64,000 nucleotides of DNA from Pseudomonas hygromyciniae (GTDB lineage: Bacteria; Pseudomonadota; Gammaproteobacteria; Pseudomonadales; Pseudomonadaceae), in contig NZ_CP070506.1 of NCBI RefSeq assembly GCF_016925675.1, forward strand, positions 308,501-372,500, written 5' to 3'. Below the pieces are notes generated by a model. The model had not been told where the DNA came from. It ran no database searches and saw only the letters and a list, made by a program, of their open reading frames with translations. Of this stretch, positions 62,999 through 64,000 are shown piece by piece. Made by a program: the position numbers and the translations under genes. How positions within the stretch are numbered: the first letter of the stretch is position 1; every line of letters begins with the position of its first letter.

Positions 62999-64000
62999 AT
63001 GCAATGGATGTTCATGCTCATTGGCCTGGTGCTCGGCTGGGCGCTCGACGAGTCGTTCAGCGATGCGGGCTTCGGCGCGCTCCTGGGTTTGGGGATTGGC
63101 CAGGCCATTCGTCTGTCGAACCTTAGCAGCGCCTTGAAGGCTGTGGAGCAACGCCTGGCGATGCTGGAAAAGCCGCCGCATGTCGAGCCGCCCATGGTCG
63201 AACCCGCGCCCGCCCCAGAGCTGGTCTGGGAACTGCCCGCCGAACTGCAACCCACCTCTGCTGCCGAACCTGGCCAGCCGCTGCCGGACGACCTGTGGAA
63301 ACCGGCCGCTGCTGCACGCGAAGCTGAACCCCAGATCCCCCGTGGCCCCAACCTGATCGAACGGGCCATCCAGGGTGCGCGCAACTGGCTGCTGGGTGGC
63401 AACACCGTGCTGCGGGTCGGCGTGGTGCTGCTGTTCCTTGGCCTGGCATTTTTGCTGCGCTATGCCACCGAAGGCATGGTGGTGCCCATCGAGTTGCGCT
63501 ACGCCGGTGTCGCCGCCTGCGCCCTGGGCTTGCTCGGCCTGGGTTGGTGGCTGCGCCTGCGTCGGGGTAATTACGCGCTGATCTTGCAAGGCGCGGGCAT
63601 CGCCGTGCTGTACCTGACGGTGTTCGCCGCCATGCGTCTGCACCCGTTGCTCGATCCGGGTGCGGCGCTGGGCCTGCTGGTGGCGGTGACAGTGTTCTCG
63701 GCGATCCTCGCAATTACCCAGGACGCGATCGGCCTGGCCTGTGCCGCCGCCCTCGGCGGTTTTGCCGCGCCGATCCTGGCGTCCACCGGCGAGGGCAACC
63801 ATGTGGCGTTGTTCAGCTACTTCGCCCTGCTTAACGCCGGCATCTTCGCCATCGCCTGGTTCAAGGCCTGGCGCTTGCTCAATGTGATTGGCTTTACCGG
63901 CACCTTCGGTATCGGCTTCGCCTGGGGCATTGGTTCCTACACACCGGAACTGCTGTGGAGTACCGAGCCGTTCCTGATCCTGTTTTTCCTGATGTACCTG
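62999..64000 (+). CDS. DUF2339-family membrane protein (3' end outside window)
   Basis: The frame from ATG 62999 is open to the window end, 334 residues visible. It starts MQWMFMLIGLVLGWALDESF, then a short helical and Pro/Ala/Glu-rich linker (KPPHVEPPMVEPAPAPELVW), followed from about residue 130 by a long series of hydrophobic segments (LRVGVVLLFLGLAFLLRYAT, VAACALGLLGLGWWLRLRRG, QGAGIAVLYLTVFAAMRLHP, and ALGGFAAPILASTGEGNH). This is the pattern of DUF2339 proteins: very large multi-span membrane proteins of unknown function, about 800 to 1000 residues in Pseudomonas. The remaining part lies beyond the window. No neighbour suggests a role. Confidence 0.8.
   Translation, partial: MQWMFMLIGLVLGWALDESFSDAGFGALLGLGIGQAIRLSNLSSALKAVEQRLAMLEKPPHVEPPMVEPAPAPELVWELPAELQPTSAAEPGQPLPDDLWKPAAAAREAEPQIPRGPNLIERAIQGARNWLLGGNTVLRVGVVLLFLGLAFLLRYATEGMVVPIELRYAGVAACALGLLGLGWWLRLRRGNYALILQGAGIAVLYLTVFAAMRLHPLLDPGAALGLLVAVTVFSAILAITQDAIGLACAAALGGFAAPILASTGEGNHVALFSYFALLNAGIFAIAWFKAWRLLNVIGFTGTFGIGFAWGIGSYTPELLWSTEPFLILFFLMYL

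Overview
The window looks like a chromosomal segment of a Pseudomonas of the fluorescens group. It is GC-rich and carries many REP/REPIN-type intergenic palindromes (GTGGGAGCGGGCTTGC..., GTAGGAGCGAGCTTGC..., GTGGGAGCTGGCTTGC...). Several blocks match gene orders I recall from P. aeruginosa: aguB-aguA with an OprD-family porin; asmA-mutY-yggX; hisB-hisH-hisA-hisF; ctpA-envC-gpmI-rhodanese-grxC-secB-trmL-ntrC-ntrB-glnA-thiI-typA. These identifications come from reading motifs in the translations; no database search was run.

Layout. 1-8 kb: the end of a class III aminotransferase, the agmatine-to-putrescine genes aguB-aguA, a Fur-box siderophore receptor, a candidate ~80-nt RNA and an OprD-family porin. 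8-14.5 kb: an envelope cluster (CHASE2 protein, small exported protein, M48 lipoprotein), a drug/metabolite-type exporter divergent from a frameshifted AraC regulator, and a Sel1-repeat lipoprotein between 30-bp direct repeats. 14.8-25.6 kb: tRNA-Thr, an SDR, an orphan BcsQ-like ATPase, a basic-amino-acid-type ABC transporter with an overlapping methyltransferase gene, gabP behind a sigma-54-type promoter, a 185-bp tandem REP array, and a small conserved protein with an alpha/beta hydrolase. 25.8-30.8 kb: a GT39-type transferase, a second Fur-box receptor (ferrichrome type), a lipoprotein and tRNA-Phe. 30.9-40.5 kb: asmA-mutY-yggX, an OFA-type MFS transporter, the histidine genes and a solute-binding protein.

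40.5-43.2 kb is the main accessory spot. An IS3-family element with a 4-bp target duplication splits a gene that, when rejoined in silico, reads in frame as a 422-residue protein with Vps62-like repeats and an aerolysin-like C-terminus, possibly a pore-forming toxin. 43.2-50 kb holds envelope and housekeeping genes: polysaccharide deacetylase-like, CtpA, EnvC, GpmI, an inactive rhodanese, glutaredoxin 3 and SecB. 50-56 kb is the nitrogen control locus (ntrC, ntrB, glnA), with recognisable NtrC sites and a GG-N10-GC sigma-54 promoter at glnA. 56-64 kb holds thiI, typA, a YkgJ-type cysteine-cluster protein, glgP and the start of a DUF2339 membrane protein.

Functional themes are nitrogen and amine use (agmatine, GABA, amino-acid ABC transport, NtrBC-GlnA), iron uptake (two Fur-box TonB receptors, YggX) and envelope maintenance (AsmA, EnvC, CtpA, M48/CHASE2). 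Two genes, the AraC regulator and the IS transposase, each appear disrupted by one extra base in a six-base homopolymer, so sequencing error should be excluded before calling them pseudogenes. The most novel-looking items are the interrupted Vps62/aerolysin-like gene, the CHASE2-M48 cluster, the tandem REP/gene-tail array, the twin hairpins with compensatory changes near 50.8 kb, and the promoter-terminator pair before the porin.
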